Shown: in pieces, positions 6,718-15,878 of the stretch
How positions within the stretch are numbered: position 1 is the stretch's first letter
Layout of the letters: each line of letters opens with the position of its first letter
Translations under genes and position numbers: made by a program
DNA from: Flavobacterium lacus
GTDB taxonomy: Bacteria > Bacteroidota > Bacteroidia > Flavobacteriales > Flavobacteriaceae
DNA: 64,000 nucleotides
Direction: 5' to 3'
Assembly (NCBI RefSeq): GCF_003268815.1
Contig: NZ_QLSV01000017.1
Span: 1 to 64,000 of the forward strand
Notes under the pieces: generated by a model
The model's database searches: none
What the model was told of the DNA's origin: nothing
What the model saw: the letters and a program-made list of their open reading frames with translations, nothing else

Positions 6718-7764
6718 TTCCATCCCAATCATCAATCCCACAAACTTACTATAGCCTTCCAAACCGTCTTTTTGTTTGTTGAATTTTAAAAAATTGTCGT
6801 AAAAGGTTTTGAAAATCGGTTCTAAAAACGTTTTGTATTCTTCGTGAAATTGTTTACTTTCTTCAAAGTTTTTGAGAATTCCCGGATTGAGTAAGGGTAA
6901 AAACTTTTCACTGCTGCCTTCTTTGATGCGTTCTAAATTTCGCAGACAATGTTTCACGGCAAAACTATAACCGGAATATTGAAAGTAAATATCGTCACTT
7001 TTCACAGAAGCTAAAAACCCGATAAAATTGGCTTCGCTTTCACTGGCATAGCCGATTTGATGAGCCATTTCGTGCAACGTGGTAGTCGGGAAATTATATT
7101 TTGGTAGGCAATCATTCACTTGAGCTTCATTGGTAAATGGATTTAAATAACCGCCAAATCCCATATAACTTAATGGAACACTAATCAGCGAGGGTTTGAT
7201 GCTTTCTTTTTCATACCCAAAAAAAGAAAATTCCTTTTCAAGTGTAGTATAACTTTTGACGCTCAAATCAAAAATTTCCTGAGTTGAGTAGGGAACGACC
7301 ACTTTTACGGAATCATTTTGTGTGATTTGTTGTTGAATGGCATTGGTTTTTTCTATTAACCTTAGCGTAAAAGCTTCTAATTCTGATATGGAATATTCTT
7401 TGTTAATTTCCATTTTTTCATACAATTTCACCCGATGATAATTGGTTGCCCACAACAAATGAAACAGAAAGTAAAATACGGAAGCAAAACTTGCAATTTT
7501 CAACAAATTGTCTTTCCAACTAATTTTCCACGTTTTTCGAACCTTCCAAAACCATCGGAAAACCAAAAACAAAACGATACCGTAAATAAGATCACCAATG
7601 GAAATGGAAGTAAATCCAAACGTAGTTCTTGAAATTTTTGAGATAATCGGGTAAATACCGTTGCTATAATAATCTTCTATAAACTTCGGAAATAAAGAAG
7701 CGATTTTTAATACAATAATTTGCATCAAAAGGAATAGTGGGAGTATGTATTTTTTTTGAATCAT
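6703..7764 (-). CDS. DUF3810 family membrane protein, putative zinc metallopeptidase
   Basis: 353 residues from the ATG at 7764. The frame stays open up to 7899, but the extra residues come from a heptamer-repeat leader, so I reject them. Three N-terminal hydrophobic segments (about 5-25, 45-60, 75-95) precede a soluble domain. HEMAHQIGYASESEAN provides an HExxH zinc site with a downstream Glu, typical of DUF3810 and of gluzincin-like peptidases. Substrate is unknown. The last three codons and stop (S-V-Q-stop) lie inside the 71-bp repeat, so the C-terminus has been shaped by repeat DNA. Confidence 0.85.
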   Translation of the reverse strand: MIQKKYILPLFLLMQIIVLKIASLFPKFIEDYYSNGIYPIISKISRTTFGFTSISIGDLIYGIVLFLVFRWFWKVRKTWKISWKDNLLKIASFASVFYFLFHLLWATNYHRVKLYEKMEINKEYSISELEAFTLRLIEKTNAIQQQITQNDSVKVVVPYSTQEIFDLSVKSYTTLEKEFSFFGYEKESIKPSLISVPLSYMGFGGYLNPFTNEAQVNDCLPKYNFPTTTLHEMAHQIGYASESEANFIGFLASVKSDDIYFQYSGYSFAVKHCLRNLERIKEGSSEKFLPLLNPGILKNFEESKQFHEEYKTFLEPIFKTFYDNFLKFNKQKDGLEGYSKFVGLMIGMEKSVQ

Positions 7765-7786
7765 AGCAGGGTCAAATATATGAAAA

Positions 7787-7817
7787 GGTGATGGGTTATT
7801 GGTAATTGGTAAAAGGT
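7787..7817. repeat. Heptamer array (GGTnATT) in the leader of the DUF3810 gene
   Basis: GGT starts at 7787, 7794, 7801, 7808 and 7815, exactly every 7 bases, about 25 bases upstream of the minus-strand start at 7764. Confidence 0.75.
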
Positions 7818-7875
7818 TTGGCGAAATTTTAATAAATTTAACTTCTTTATTTAGAATAAATAAGAATAATATTTT

Positions 7876-7883
7876 TACATTTG
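7876..7883 (+). promoter_or_regulatory. -7 promoter element for the ferredoxin-like gene
   Basis: TACATTTG fits TAnnTTTG and lies 18 bases before the ATG at 7902. No TTG -33 element was found at the usual spacing. Confidence 0.45.
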
Positions 7884-7901
7884 TAACATCATTTTTCAAT
7901 C

Positions 7902-8159
7902 ATGGGAAAAGCAAAAAAATCCGAAAAAGTAATTTATTTCTGCGACGGCAAAAAATGTTGTAAGTACAATAGCGAAATCAAAGATTGTCTAAAAGACTTA
8001 GTCAAAGAAAATGGTTTGAAAGATAAAGTTTTCATTGAAAAAATGAAATGCCAAGGCATCTGCAAACAAGCTCCGGTTTTGTGTATTCACAAGAATGAAT
8101 GTGTGGGCAAAGTATCGACTAAGGATGCTAAAAAACTCTTTGAAAAGCATATTGCTTAA
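7902..8159 (+). CDS. Thioredoxin-like [2Fe-2S] ferredoxin domain protein
   Basis: 85 residues, Lys-rich and soluble. Cysteines at 14, 19, 50 and 54 match the ligand arrangement of thioredoxin-fold [2Fe-2S] ferredoxins (Cys-x4-Cys followed by Cys-x3-Cys), as in the NuoE-like and Shethna-type families; extra cysteines are at 20, 29, 61 and 67. An electron-transfer role is likely, but no partner is encoded nearby. It is transcribed alone, divergently from the DUF3810 gene. Confidence 0.75.
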   Translation: MGKAKKSEKVIYFCDGKKCCKYNSEIKDCLKDLVKENGLKDKVFIEKMKCQGICKQAPVLCIHKNECVGKVSTKDAKKLFEKHIA

Positions 8160-8316
8160 CGTTTTACTTCTTTCTTAATAATTAAATTGAGGTGATTATT
8201 ATTGCTTACCAAGCGCAATTAAAGTTCTAGAATGCCAACTTGTTTTTGAATAGGTTTAAATGTTATATATTTGAGGTACTTACAAATCATCTGTGAGTCT
8301 TAAATTCTTAAGAACT

Positions 8317-8931
8317 ATGAAATGGACCTACAGTATAAAAAATAAATTGACGGCTTCCGGTGCACTTTTTTCACTTTGTGTATTGGTGTTGTTCAGTAAT
8401 TACCTTGACAGAACGCATACAGAAAACGTAAAAAAGGCAATCAGCACCTTGTATGAAGACCGATTAATTGCTGAGGAATTTATTTTAAAAATGACGAGTG
8501 GTTTTTATCAAATTAAAGAAGTAATAAATTCTGATTCGACTGATGTTATTAAAATCAACAGTGTACATAATTTAATTGCCGATATTGTAACGGTAAGCAA
8601 TGCCTATCAAAAAACTAAATTTACAACTGCAGAAACAAGCAAAGCAGATGAATTGTTACTTATACTCAAAGCGTTTGAATCCGATATTCATCCTATTCAA
8701 GTAAAATTAGAATTTGCGAATAAGGCACTTGTAATTCTCAATGAACTTTCTGCAATTCAGTTAGCCGAATCTAAACAAATCATGGATCATGCTGAAGAAT
8801 TGTATCTCTCAGGAAAAACATCGTCCCAGTTTGTTTTTGTTATCATAGTTATCATATTGATTGTGCTTCAAGCGCTTGTATTTACCTCTAAAAGTTTAGT
8901 TTCAAACACAAAATTTCCAAATTTGAACTAA
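8317..8931 (+). CDS. Orphan four-helix-bundle (MCP-type) sensor protein
   Basis: 204 residues from the ATG at 8317; a GTG at 8293 is in frame but less likely. A transmembrane helix lies at about 14-32, then a roughly 130-residue helical periplasmic region, then a second transmembrane helix ([18 protein letters not shown]). This matches the 4HB_MCP ligand-binding module of chemoreceptors, but only about 15 residues follow the second helix, so no signalling output domain is present. The DUF2200 gene follows after 16 bases. Confidence 0.65.
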   Translation: MKWTYSIKNKLTASGALFSLCVLVLFSNYLDRTHTENVKKAISTLYEDRLIAEEFILKMTSGFYQIKEVINSDSTDVIKINSVHNLIADIVTVSNAYQKTKFTTAETSKADELLLILKAFESDIHPIQVKLEFANKALVILNELSAIQLAESKQIMDHAEELYLSGKTSSQFVFVIIVIILIVLQALVFTSKSLVSNTKFPNLN

Positions 8932-8947
8932 CGAAACTAGAAAAGAA

Positions 8948-9298
8948 ATGAACAATACTAAAATTTTTAAAACCTCTTTTGCAAGTGTTTATCCTTATTA
9001 TATTTTAAAAGCGGAGAAAAAAGGTCGCACCAAAGCAGAAGTGGATGAAATTATATTTTGGCTCACAGGATATAACGAAGAATCCTTCCAAAACCAATTG
9101 GATCTTAAAGTTGATTTTGAAACTTTTTTTGCTCAAGCACCACAAATGAATCCAAATGTTTCAAAAATAACAGGCGTCATTTGCGGCTACCGTGTAGAAG
9201 AAATGGAAGACAAACTCATGCAGCAAATTCGTTATTTAGATAAGTTGGTAGATGAGTTATCAAAAGGGAAAACAATGGAGAAGATTTTCAGACAGTAG
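8948..9298 (+). CDS. DUF2200 domain-containing protein
   Basis: 116 residues. It matches DUF2200 over its full length, with the conserved [19 protein letters not shown] start, a WLTGY motif, [15 protein letters not shown] and a basic C-terminus. The function of the family is unknown. It is probably co-transcribed with the upstream sensor-like gene. Confidence 0.85.
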   Translation: MNNTKIFKTSFASVYPYYILKAEKKGRTKAEVDEIIFWLTGYNEESFQNQLDLKVDFETFFAQAPQMNPNVSKITGVICGYRVEEMEDKLMQQIRYLDKLVDELSKGKTMEKIFRQ

Positions 9299-9411
9299 CC
9301 ATTTTGAAATCTCAATCATTTTAGTTTGAACTACATTTTCTAAATACGCTTCGATTCTAATTTTCCAAAAACTTTCCCTTTTTCATTTCCAAAAATCCCT
9401 CAATTTCTTTG

Positions 9412-9419
9412 TAACTTTG
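9412..9419 (+). promoter_or_regulatory. -7 promoter element for pepD
   Basis: TAACTTTG matches TAnnTTTG, 57 bases before the start codon. As with the NADH dehydrogenase gene, an octamer array fills the space between this box and the ATG. Confidence 0.5.
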
Positions 9420-9434
9420 CATTGCTGAAAAAAA

Positions 9435-9474
9435 CTCAGCAACTCAGAATCTTAGAATCTCAGCAACTCAGAAA
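9435..9474. repeat. Octamer array in the pepD leader
   Basis: CTCAG or CTTAG starts at 9435, 9443, 9451, 9459 and 9467, an exact 8-base period, ending next to the ATG at 9477. Confidence 0.85.
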
Positions 9475-9476
9475 AA

Positions 9477-10940
9477 ATGAACCAAGAAATCAGAAACCTA
9501 GCACCCAAAGCACTTTGGAATAAATTTGCCGATTTAAACGCCGTTCCACGTCCGTCTAAAAAAGAAGAACGGGTAATTGCTTTTATGATGGATTTCGGAA
9601 AGCAATTAGGCTTAGAAACCATCAAAGATGAAGTCGGAAATGTAATCATCAGAAAACCGGCTACTGCAGGATTAGAAAATAGAAAAACAATCGTGATGCA
9701 ATCGCATTTAGATATGGTTCATCAAAAAAATAACGATACTACTTTCGACTTTGATACACAAGGAATCGAAATGGTGGTAGATGGCGATTGGGTTCGTGCC
9801 AGAGGAACTACACTTGGAGCCGACAACGGTTTGGGTGTTGCGACTATTATGGCAATTTTGGAAAGCAATGATATTCCACATCCGGCCATTGAAGCCCTTT
9901 TTACTATTGACGAAGAAACCGGAATGACCGGAGCTATGGGTTTAAAAGGCGGCTTGTTGAATGGAGAAATTCTGTTGAATTTAGATACAGAAGAAGACGA
10001 TGAAATCGACATCGGTTGTGCCGGTGGAGTAGATGTAACCGCAACCCGAAATTATCAAGAAGAAGAAACGCCCGAAAATTCGTTGGCTTTTATCATTACC
10101 GTTAAAGGGTTAAAAGGTGGTCATTCCGGAATGGATATTCACAAAGGTTTGGGCAATGCCAACAAGATCATGAACCGTTTATTATTTGACGGATTTGAAA
10201 ATTTCGGTTTGCAAATTGCAGAAATTAATGGTGGAAGTTTACGCAATGCCATCCCAAGAGAAAGTGTTGCCAGAGTGATTATTTCGGCTATTTATGAAGG
10301 AGCATTTCAATTGGATATGCAAGAAGTGATTGATGACATTAGAACCGAATTCAAAACCACCGAACCTAATTTAACGATAGAAATCACCGAAACCGAATTA
10401 CCTAAAAAAGTAATGGATTTAGGTGTGCAAGAAGGTTTACTTCGTGCAATTTATGCCGCTCATAATGGTGTTTACCGAATGAGTGCCGATATGGAAGATT
10501 TGGTGGAGACTTCAAATAATATCGCAAAAGTTACTGTAAAAGATGGAACTATAACCGTTCAATGTTTGACGCGTTCGTCGGTGGAAACTTCTAAATTTGA
10601 TTTGGCAAATGCGTTGCGTTCTGCGTTTGAATTAATGGGTTGCGAAGTCACTTTTGGCGGAAGTTATCCGGGTTGGACACCGAATGTTAATTCTCCAATC
10701 TTAGATGTTTTAGTGAATATTTACGAAAAACAAAACGGTGCAAAACCAAATGTTGTAGCTTGCCACGCCGGATTAGAATGTGGTATTTTAGGCACCAATT
10801 ATCCGGACATGGATATGATTTCATTTGGACCAACGATTCACGGAGCTCACTCCCCGGATGAACGAGCTTCCATTTCATCGGCACAAAAATATTGGAAATT
10901 TGTGTTGGAGATTTTGGAGAATATTCCGGTGAAAAAGTAA
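9477..10940 (+). CDS. pepD: Cytosolic aminoacyl-histidine dipeptidase (M20 family)
   Basis: 487 residues, the usual PepD length. M20 zinc-site motifs are visible: QSHLDMVHQ (His and catalytic Asp), GTTLGADNGLGVA (bridging Asp), DEETGMTGA (catalytic Glu and metal Glu), NLDTEEDDEIDIGCAGG, and a C-terminal GPTIHGAHSPDE containing the last His ligand. It hydrolyses Xaa-His and other dipeptides such as carnosine in the cytoplasm. It is a single-gene unit with a Bacteroidetes -7 box, an octamer leader and a terminator hairpin just after the stop. Confidence 0.95.
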   Translation: MNQEIRNLAPKALWNKFADLNAVPRPSKKEERVIAFMMDFGKQLGLETIKDEVGNVIIRKPATAGLENRKTIVMQSHLDMVHQKNNDTTFDFDTQGIEMVVDGDWVRARGTTLGADNGLGVATIMAILESNDIPHPAIEALFTIDEETGMTGAMGLKGGLLNGEILLNLDTEEDDEIDIGCAGGVDVTATRNYQEEETPENSLAFIITVKGLKGGHSGMDIHKGLGNANKIMNRLLFDGFENFGLQIAEINGGSLRNAIPRESVARVIISAIYEGAFQLDMQEVIDDIRTEFKTTEPNLTIEITETELPKKVMDLGVQEGLLRAIYAAHNGVYRMSADMEDLVETSNNIAKVTVKDGTITVQCLTRSSVETSKFDLANALRSAFELMGCEVTFGGSYPGWTPNVNSPILDVLVNIYEKQNGAKPNVVACHAGLECGILGTNYPDMDMISFGPTIHGAHSPDERASISSAQKYWKFVLEILENIPVKK

Positions 10941-10948
10941 GAAGATAG

Positions 10949-10977
10949 AAATCCTGATGAAAGTCGGGATTTTTTGT
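10949..10977 (+). terminator. Rho-independent terminator of pepD
   Basis: AAATCCTGA and TCGGGATTT form a hairpin with a short loop, followed by a T-run, 8 bases after the pepD stop. Confidence 0.7.
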
Positions 10978-10992
10978 GAGCTAAAAAGGCTA

Positions 10993-11970
10993 TCACATGC
11001 CGTTTTTCTTTTTTCGCCATTCTTTAAGATTACTCATTTTATTAGTTTTCGGCTCAAAAAACTTTACTTCAAAAGGTTCAGAAAAAACAGCAAAATTGTA
11101 TTTAGCAAAATTATCATCTTCATAATTATCTCCTTTTCCAACCCTAATCCAGTAATAATCTGTTTCGTCAATTAAAGGACCCTGATAAATATATACTGAA
11201 TATCCTTTTACTTCAGGAAAATTTTTAAAATAGTCTAGAATTTGAGTTCTGACCTCATTATCATCATTGATGGTTATGTCAAAATCAGGGTGTCCAGTTG
11301 GAAAATATATTTCTTTAAAAAAGAGATTATTCTTCTCAATGTTTATAATACGATTTAGAACAGGTTGGTAATAAAAATAATGTTGGTGACGTCTTTTGTC
11401 ATTTTTTATTTCATTGTATACTTTTAAGGCAGAATCTTTGTTTTCGATACTTTCATAATAATTTCCAAGTGCATAATCATAAATATAACAGCCTTTACCA
11501 ATACTATCTATAAAAGATTTTGCTAAATCTCTTTTCCCAAGTTTGATGTAGTTTGCAGCAATAGCTGTTGCATCTTGAGAATGAATGGACTTATATTTAT
11601 AATTTGATTTATAAATATTTGCTATTGACATTTCATAATTTCCTGTACCGTAATATATCTCAGCTTTTAAATAAAATAAACTTGAAATAATATGATCTGA
11701 AATCTGTAATTTAAATTCGTCTTTCTCTTTTTTTGTAACCTCAATAATGCTATCAATTTTAGTTAAAACTTTTTGCGGCTGGTTTTCTGATTCTTGATAC
11801 AAAATCACTAGCTGTTGGTCAAATTTTTTAATTTCTGTACTTACTTTATCTAATTCTTTATGAATTTCGTTATGATATTCTTCATAAGTTTGGTTATCAC
11901 TTGTAGATTGTCTACATGAAATAAAAGTTATAACCATAACTAAAAAATAAATTATTAAGAATCGTTGCAT
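10993..11970 (-). CDS. Hypothetical lipoprotein, helical repeat-rich
   Basis: 325 residues. The signal sequence ends in VITFISCRQ, a lipobox. The body is predominantly charged and helical and contains stretches reminiscent of TPR pairs (for example IKLGKRDLAKSFIDSIGKG and LGNYYESIENKDSALKVYNE, about residues 140-190). The C-terminal region may be a small beta domain (YWIRVGKGDNYEDDN). It sits alone between pepD and other small secreted-protein genes. I do not recognise a specific family. Confidence 0.65.
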   Translation of the reverse strand: MQRFLIIYFLVMVITFISCRQSTSDNQTYEEYHNEIHKELDKVSTEIKKFDQQLVILYQESENQPQKVLTKIDSIIEVTKKEKDEFKLQISDHIISSLFYLKAEIYYGTGNYEMSIANIYKSNYKYKSIHSQDATAIAANYIKLGKRDLAKSFIDSIGKGCYIYDYALGNYYESIENKDSALKVYNEIKNDKRRHQHYFYYQPVLNRIINIEKNNLFFKEIYFPTGHPDFDITINDDNEVRTQILDYFKNFPEVKGYSVYIYQGPLIDETDYYWIRVGKGDNYEDDNFAKYNFAVFSEPFEVKFFEPKTNKMSNLKEWRKKKNGM

Positions 11971-12165
11971 ATTTTCTTAAATAGAGTTCAAATTGTAATA
12001 AAATAGTAATGATTTAGAAATCTTCTAAAGACAGACTTATCAGCTAAATTAGGAGAATTTATCTGAAAAATTTATATTTCATCCTCTAATTGATAGACAA
12101 TCCCCTCTTATTGTAAACAATGAAACTACCCATTCTCCAATCAAAATTTAGCAAATCTTGAACAA

Positions 12166-12636
12166 TCAGACACCTACCAAATCTTGATACTTCGTTTGTG
12201 TAGAATGAAATTGCTTTCCATCATAATCAAACAACGCACTACAATTCATCACGTTTGGAATGTTGTCAAATTTACAGAGTAAAACGATTACCGCTTCTAA
12301 ACCGTTAAATAAAACCTTTTTGCCTACCTTTTTAGAGGAAAAAGTGGTGTGGTGAAGGGGAAGTTGATATCCACACCCTTGCAAGAACGTTTTTTCAATT
12401 TCCAATAGTTCCAATGGGGAATAGCCATTGAATTTTCTTTCCAATCGCTGGTGAACTACTCCAACATAGTTTAATTGTAAGCTGCCATTAGCATCTGAAA
12501 ACTCTTTCCAATACGTTTTGTGGTCTAAAATCGTTCCCACTGCACAATGCTGAAAGGACAAAGGTTTTAAGTTGTTTTCGTGAAAAGCTTTATACAATTT
12601 ATTGACGGTCTCATTAAATCTTTTAGAAGTTCCCAT
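12166..12636 (-). CDS. Hypothetical soluble protein (about 156 aa, conserved in flavobacteria)
   Basis: 156 residues, no signal peptide. It begins MGTSKRFNETVNKLYKAF and has a recognisable Cys/His-containing core (LSFQHCAVGTILDH, FLQGCGYQLPLHH, NVMNCSALFDYD). From memory, flavobacterial relatives have carried the label Na+-translocating NADH-quinone reductase subunit F. I see no FAD, NAD or [2Fe-2S] motif and do not adopt that name. The conserved Cys and His residues could bind a metal, which is inference only. Confidence 0.6.
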   Translation of the reverse strand: MGTSKRFNETVNKLYKAFHENNLKPLSFQHCAVGTILDHKTYWKEFSDANGSLQLNYVGVVHQRLERKFNGYSPLELLEIEKTFLQGCGYQLPLHHTTFSSKKVGKKVLFNGLEAVIVLLCKFDNIPNVMNCSALFDYDGKQFHSTQTKYQDLVGV

Positions 12637-12717
12637 GACTTACTTTTTTGAATGTATTCAAATTTATGAATAAATTCATCAGAATTCATGGAACAATCGT
12701 TAACTTTTTGAAGTAGA

Positions 12718-13185
12718 TTAATTCACTTTCTTAAACGGAAACCCCTGACTCTTCCCATCACCACTAATCTCAGCATACAAACTGTCTTTCATTACTAATT
12801 TATAAGTAATTTTTTTTGGAAAATCGTGCGTAGGATTTTCAAAAACTAAATAATCTGAAGTAGAAGAAGTTAATTTGAATTCCACCGGTTTAGCTTCATT
12901 TTGATTGGGAACGGTGACGATGTAAAATAAATCATTTTCACGTTGAGCTAATCGAACGGTTTCGGAAAAAAGTGTATCATTTTCTTTAATGAAAAAACTT
13001 TTACCCAACAACAAAGAATCATTTTCAACTATCCATTCTTCTGAGAAAGTGCCTTCGGGAGTTTCATTTTCCCATTGGCCTAAAAACCAGTTCGCTTTTT
13101 CTAATTCTGCATATGTTGTTGCATTTTGTTGACAGGAAAAACAGCAAAATAGAAGTATGGATGCGATATAAAATATATTTTTCAT
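12718..13185 (-). CDS. DUF6265-like secreted lipoprotein
   Basis: 155 residues. The N-terminus ends in LLFCCFSCQQ, a lipobox region. The mature part opens with ANWFLGQWENETPEGTFSEEW and contains NPTHDFPKKITYKL and a C-terminal GDGKSQGFPFKK. This resembles a small lipocalin-like or DUF6265 domain found in Bacteroidetes. Role unknown. It is divergent from prfA, and the intervening 107 bases hold the prfA promoter and a heptamer array. Confidence 0.65.
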   Translation of the reverse strand: MKNIFYIASILLFCCFSCQQNATTYAELEKANWFLGQWENETPEGTFSEEWIVENDSLLLGKSFFIKENDTLFSETVRLAQRENDLFYIVTVPNQNEAKPVEFKLTSSTSDYLVFENPTHDFPKKITYKLVMKDSLYAEISGDGKSQGFPFKKVN

Positions 13186-13222
13186 ATTTTAAAATTTGAT
13201 TTAACAATACTACAACAAAACA

Positions 13223-13250
13223 TTGAAATGAGAAACTTGACACTTGAAAC
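13223..13250. repeat. Heptamer array overlapping the prfA promoter
   Basis: TTGAAAT, GAGAAAC, TTGACAC and TTGAAAC follow one another from 13223 at exact 7-base spacing. One unit supplies the TTG that would serve as the -33 element of prfA. Confidence 0.6.
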
Positions 13251-13267
13251 AAAAAATCGTACTTTTG
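13237..13267 (+). promoter_or_regulatory. Bacteroidetes-type promoter of prfA
   Basis: TTG at 13237-13239 and TACTTTTG at 13260-13267 are separated by 20 bases, close to the consensus TTG-N19-TAnnTTTG. Transcription should start about 20 bases before the ATG at 13293. Confidence 0.6.
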
Positions 13268-13292
13268 CACTCCAAAATAGAGTTATAAGACC

Positions 13293-14366
13293 ATGTTAGA
13301 CAGATTACAATATGTAAAACAACGTTTCGATGAGATATCGGATTTGATTATTCAACCGGATGTGATTTCCGATCAGAAGCGTTATGTGCAATTGAACCAA
13401 GAATATAAAACCTTAAAAGGTTTGGTGGACAAGCGTGAAGAATACATCCGTTTGACGCAAAGCATTGAAGAAGCCAACGAAATCATTGCCGATGGTTCGG
13501 ATGCCGAAATGGTGGAAATGGCCAAGATGGAATTGGATGATGCCAAGGAAAGAATGCCTCATTTGGAAGACGAAATCAAATTTATGTTGATTCCGAAAGA
13601 TGCTGAAGATGCGAAGAATGTAATGGTGGAGATTCGTGCCGGAACAGGTGGAGATGAAGCTTCAATTTTTGCAGGTGATTTGTTTAGAATGTACACTAAA
13701 TATTGCGAATCACGTGGTTGGAGAACTTCGGTTGTAGATATGAATGAGGGAACTTCAGGTGGTTTTAAAGAGGTTATTTTTGAAGTAACCGGCGAAGATG
13801 TTTACGGAACTTTGAAATTTGAAGCAGGCGTACATCGTGTACAACGTGTTCCACAAACGGAAACACAAGGTAGAGTTCACACATCGGCGGCAACCGTTAT
13901 GGTTTTGCCGGAAGCAGAAGAATTTGATGTTCAGATTGATATGAACGATGTTCGTATTGATTATTTCTGTTCGTCCGGTCCTGGTGGGCAATCGGTGAAT
14001 ACAACAAAATCAGCGGTTCGATTAACGCATATTCCAACTGGATTGGTGGCTCAATGTCAAGATCAAAAATCGCAACATAAGAATAAAGATAAGGCGTTAG
14101 ACGTTTTGCGTTCCCGTTTATATGAACAAGAATTAGCTAAAAAACAAGCCGAAGATGCTGTAAAAAGAACATCACAGGTTAGTTCAGGTGACCGTTCTGC
14201 AAAAATTAGAACCTACAATTATTCGCAAGGTCGCGTAACAGACCATCGAATTGGTTTAGATGTTTTTGATATGGATGGAGTGATGAATGGAAAAATCCAA
14301 AAATTTGTTGATGAACTTCAGTTAGTCAATAACATGGAGAAATTAAAAGAATCGGAAGTATTTTAA
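13293..14366 (+). CDS. prfA: Peptide chain release factor 1
   Basis: 357 residues. The catalytic GGQ is in [18 protein letters not shown] (about residue 232), which triggers peptidyl-tRNA hydrolysis. The RF1-type tripeptide that reads UAG and UAA is present as P-Q-T in [20 protein letters not shown]2 would have SPF. The N-terminal helical domain and the [14 protein letters not shown] stretch are typical. It is a single-gene unit with a clear promoter and a strong terminator shared with the convergent lipoprotein gene. Confidence 0.97.
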   Translation: MLDRLQYVKQRFDEISDLIIQPDVISDQKRYVQLNQEYKTLKGLVDKREEYIRLTQSIEEANEIIADGSDAEMVEMAKMELDDAKERMPHLEDEIKFMLIPKDAEDAKNVMVEIRAGTGGDEASIFAGDLFRMYTKYCESRGWRTSVVDMNEGTSGGFKEVIFEVTGEDVYGTLKFEAGVHRVQRVPQTETQGRVHTSAATVMVLPEAEEFDVQIDMNDVRIDYFCSSGPGGQSVNTTKSAVRLTHIPTGLVAQCQDQKSQHKNKDKALDVLRSRLYEQELAKKQAEDAVKRTSQVSSGDRSAKIRTYNYSQGRVTDHRIGLDVFDMDGVMNGKIQKFVDELQLVNNMEKLKESEVF

Positions 14367-14369
14367 ATA

Positions 14370-14398
14370 AAAAAACGGAGCCAAATTGGCTCCGTTTT
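14370..14398. terminator. Bidirectional terminator between prfA and the lipoprotein gene
   Basis: AAAACGGAGCCAA and TTGGCTCCGTTTT form a perfect 13-bp arm pair around a tiny loop, with A and T runs on both sides, between two convergent genes. Confidence 0.85.
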
Positions 14399-14418
14399 CC
14401 TTTCCACAAAAGAGTAGG

Positions 14419-15081
14419 TTATTCTTTTGCTTCGGCATTTTCTGTTGATTTTGCTGACATTCTATTAATCTTGAAGAACGTAGCAAATCGAGTTTTTAAG
14501 CCTGCAATTTTTAAATTATCTGAACCGGATAATCCTTCTTTTTCAACTGTATTTTTACGGGTATTTAATGCTTCCCAAAGCAATTTGATTTCGTCCCACT
14601 CTTCTCTTGTATAGTTGTCTTTATTATCTGAAGCCGTGTTTACAAAAGTTTCAAAGGTTTGTAAGATGTTGTCTTTGTTTACCCAAGCAAAACTCATGTC
14701 GTCATTAATTTCTTGACCACCAAAAAGTGAAGATCTTACTTTAGCTTTATAATTAGCCGCTTCCATTTTTTGTCTTTCAGCAACTAAATTTGCTTTAAAT
14801 TCTTCGTATTTTGCTGAAGATGCTTCAACTTTTCTGTCTAATTCTGCTCTATCTTCTAAATTTTCTAAAGCCGATTCTGCCTCAATTTTTTTAGCTACAT
14901 AAGCATTTTCAATAGCATCCCATTTTTCAGCTAGATCTTCTGAAGCAACATTGCTAACAGAATCAATGTAAGCTGTGTAATTGTTTACGGCTTTTTCTGC
15001 TTCCGTTTTTTTCTCGTCTGCACATGAAACAAATGTAGTAGCAACAATTGATGCTAGGAATAGTGATTTTAAATTTTTCAT
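14419..15081 (-). CDS. Hypothetical lipoprotein with coiled-coil region (DUF6565-like)
   Basis: 220 residues. The signal sequence ends in TTFVSCADEKK (lipobox). Residues about 60-130 are Glu/Ala/Lys-rich and likely coiled coil (ESALENLEDRAELDRKVEAS). The C-terminal half has YTREEWDEIKLLWEALN and a basic stretch. It is the last gene of the six-gene run that starts with the beta-barrel gene at 17008, so it probably belongs to the same envelope-stress unit. DUF6565 membership is from memory and not certain. Confidence 0.65.
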   Translation of the reverse strand: MKNLKSLFLASIVATTFVSCADEKKTEAEKAVNNYTAYIDSVSNVASEDLAEKWDAIENAYVAKKIEAESALENLEDRAELDRKVEASSAKYEEFKANLVAERQKMEAANYKAKVRSSLFGGQEINDDMSFAWVNKDNILQTFETFVNTASDNKDNYTREEWDEIKLLWEALNTRKNTVEKEGLSGSDNLKIAGLKTRFATFFKINRMSAKSTENAEAKE

Positions 15082-15101
15082 TTTATTTAGGTTTAAGGTT
15101 G

Positions 15102-15473
15102 TTATAATTTATTTAATTCTGGTTCTTCTGTATCTGAAACAGTTTCATTTGAACTTACTTTTGTTAAGTAATTGGTCACTACAAATTGTAAAACTGTACC
15201 AAGTACTTTTTTTATCGGATTACTGGAACTTCCCACAATAACTTTTTTAGAGATATATCCACCAACAATACTGAGCACGGTTGGAAGCAAATGGTTTTTG
15301 TTTGTTACTGTTTCATATACTCCTTGCAGTCCTTCTTGAATAATGTTGGATGGAGAAATGCTTTCTTGAACAAGTCTAAACTGTTCTTTTATTTCATTAA
15401 GTTCTTGCTTGTGCTGTGCTGTGAGTAATGCAATTCTTTGATCCAATAATTCGTTTTGATTTAGCTTTTTCAT
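15102..15473 (-). CDS. Hypothetical helical protein, possible YqjK analogue
   Basis: 123 residues from the ATG at 15473, four bases after the holin-like gene stops; an in-frame ATG at 15485 would overlap that gene by 8 bases. The N-terminal half is a charged helix (NQNELLDQRIALLTAQHKQ). The C-terminal half has a hydrophobic, possibly membrane-associated region (LLPTVLSIVGGYISKK, then VLGTVLQFVVTNYLTK). Its place after the holin-like gene parallels yqjK after yqjE in E. coli; I see no sequence identity to claim homology. Confidence 0.65.
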   Translation of the reverse strand: MKKLNQNELLDQRIALLTAQHKQELNEIKEQFRLVQESISPSNIIQEGLQGVYETVTNKNHLLPTVLSIVGGYISKKVIVGSSSNPIKKVLGTVLQFVVTNYLTKVSSNETVSDTEEPELNKL

Positions 15474-15477
15474 AGTA

Positions 15478-15867
15478 CTATCCATTTGAATTATTGATTG
15501 TCTCTTCGTAGAAATTTTCATCTTTCGTTTTCAGTAGCTTTCCTACTACGATGTTGTCGATGGGAACTTTAATTAATGATTTTCGGAAAACATAAATTAG
15601 GATACCAACAAAAACATAAAATCCTGATACAATAAAAAATCCAATTGCATAATTTGCTAAGATTTTACCAATTAGCAGAGCTAATCCAATATTTATAAAC
15701 AATGTAAATATAGCCACAACAAGTGTAAGGGTTAGAACAACGGCAAGCGATGATATTACATCTGATGATTTATCAATTGCATTCAATTTAATGAGTTCTA
15801 AGCTCGTTCTTGAGTACTGCTCCGCTTTGTCGTAAAGCTTACCCAAATTTGTGGCTATATTTTCCAT
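15478..15867 (-). CDS. Phage holin family membrane protein (YqjE-like, PF07332 type)
   Basis: 129 residues. A charged N-terminal helix (MENIATNLGKLYDKAEQYSR) is followed by two long hydrophobic helices (about 42-65 and 72-92) and a charged C-terminal tail. This is the layout of the so-called Actinobacteriophage holin superfamily III, best known in proteobacteria as YqjE. There is no phage context; a stress-related inner-membrane role is more likely. It starts 11 bases after the YtxH gene ends. Confidence 0.8.
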   Translation of the reverse strand: MENIATNLGKLYDKAEQYSRTSLELIKLNAIDKSSDVISSLAVVLTLTLVVAIFTLFINIGLALLIGKILANYAIGFFIVSGFYVFVGILIYVFRKSLIKVPIDNIVVGKLLKTKDENFYEETINNSNG

Positions 15868-15878
15868 GATTTATACTT

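Noticed and set aside
12166..12636. Calling the 156-aa protein an Na+-NQR subunit F
   Set aside because: No FAD, NAD or [2Fe-2S] motif, no membrane helix, and much shorter than NqrF.
15478..15867. Prophage remnant suggested by the holin-like gene
   Set aside because: No phage structural, lysis or integration genes nearby; the protein has the YqjE architecture and stress-gene neighbours.
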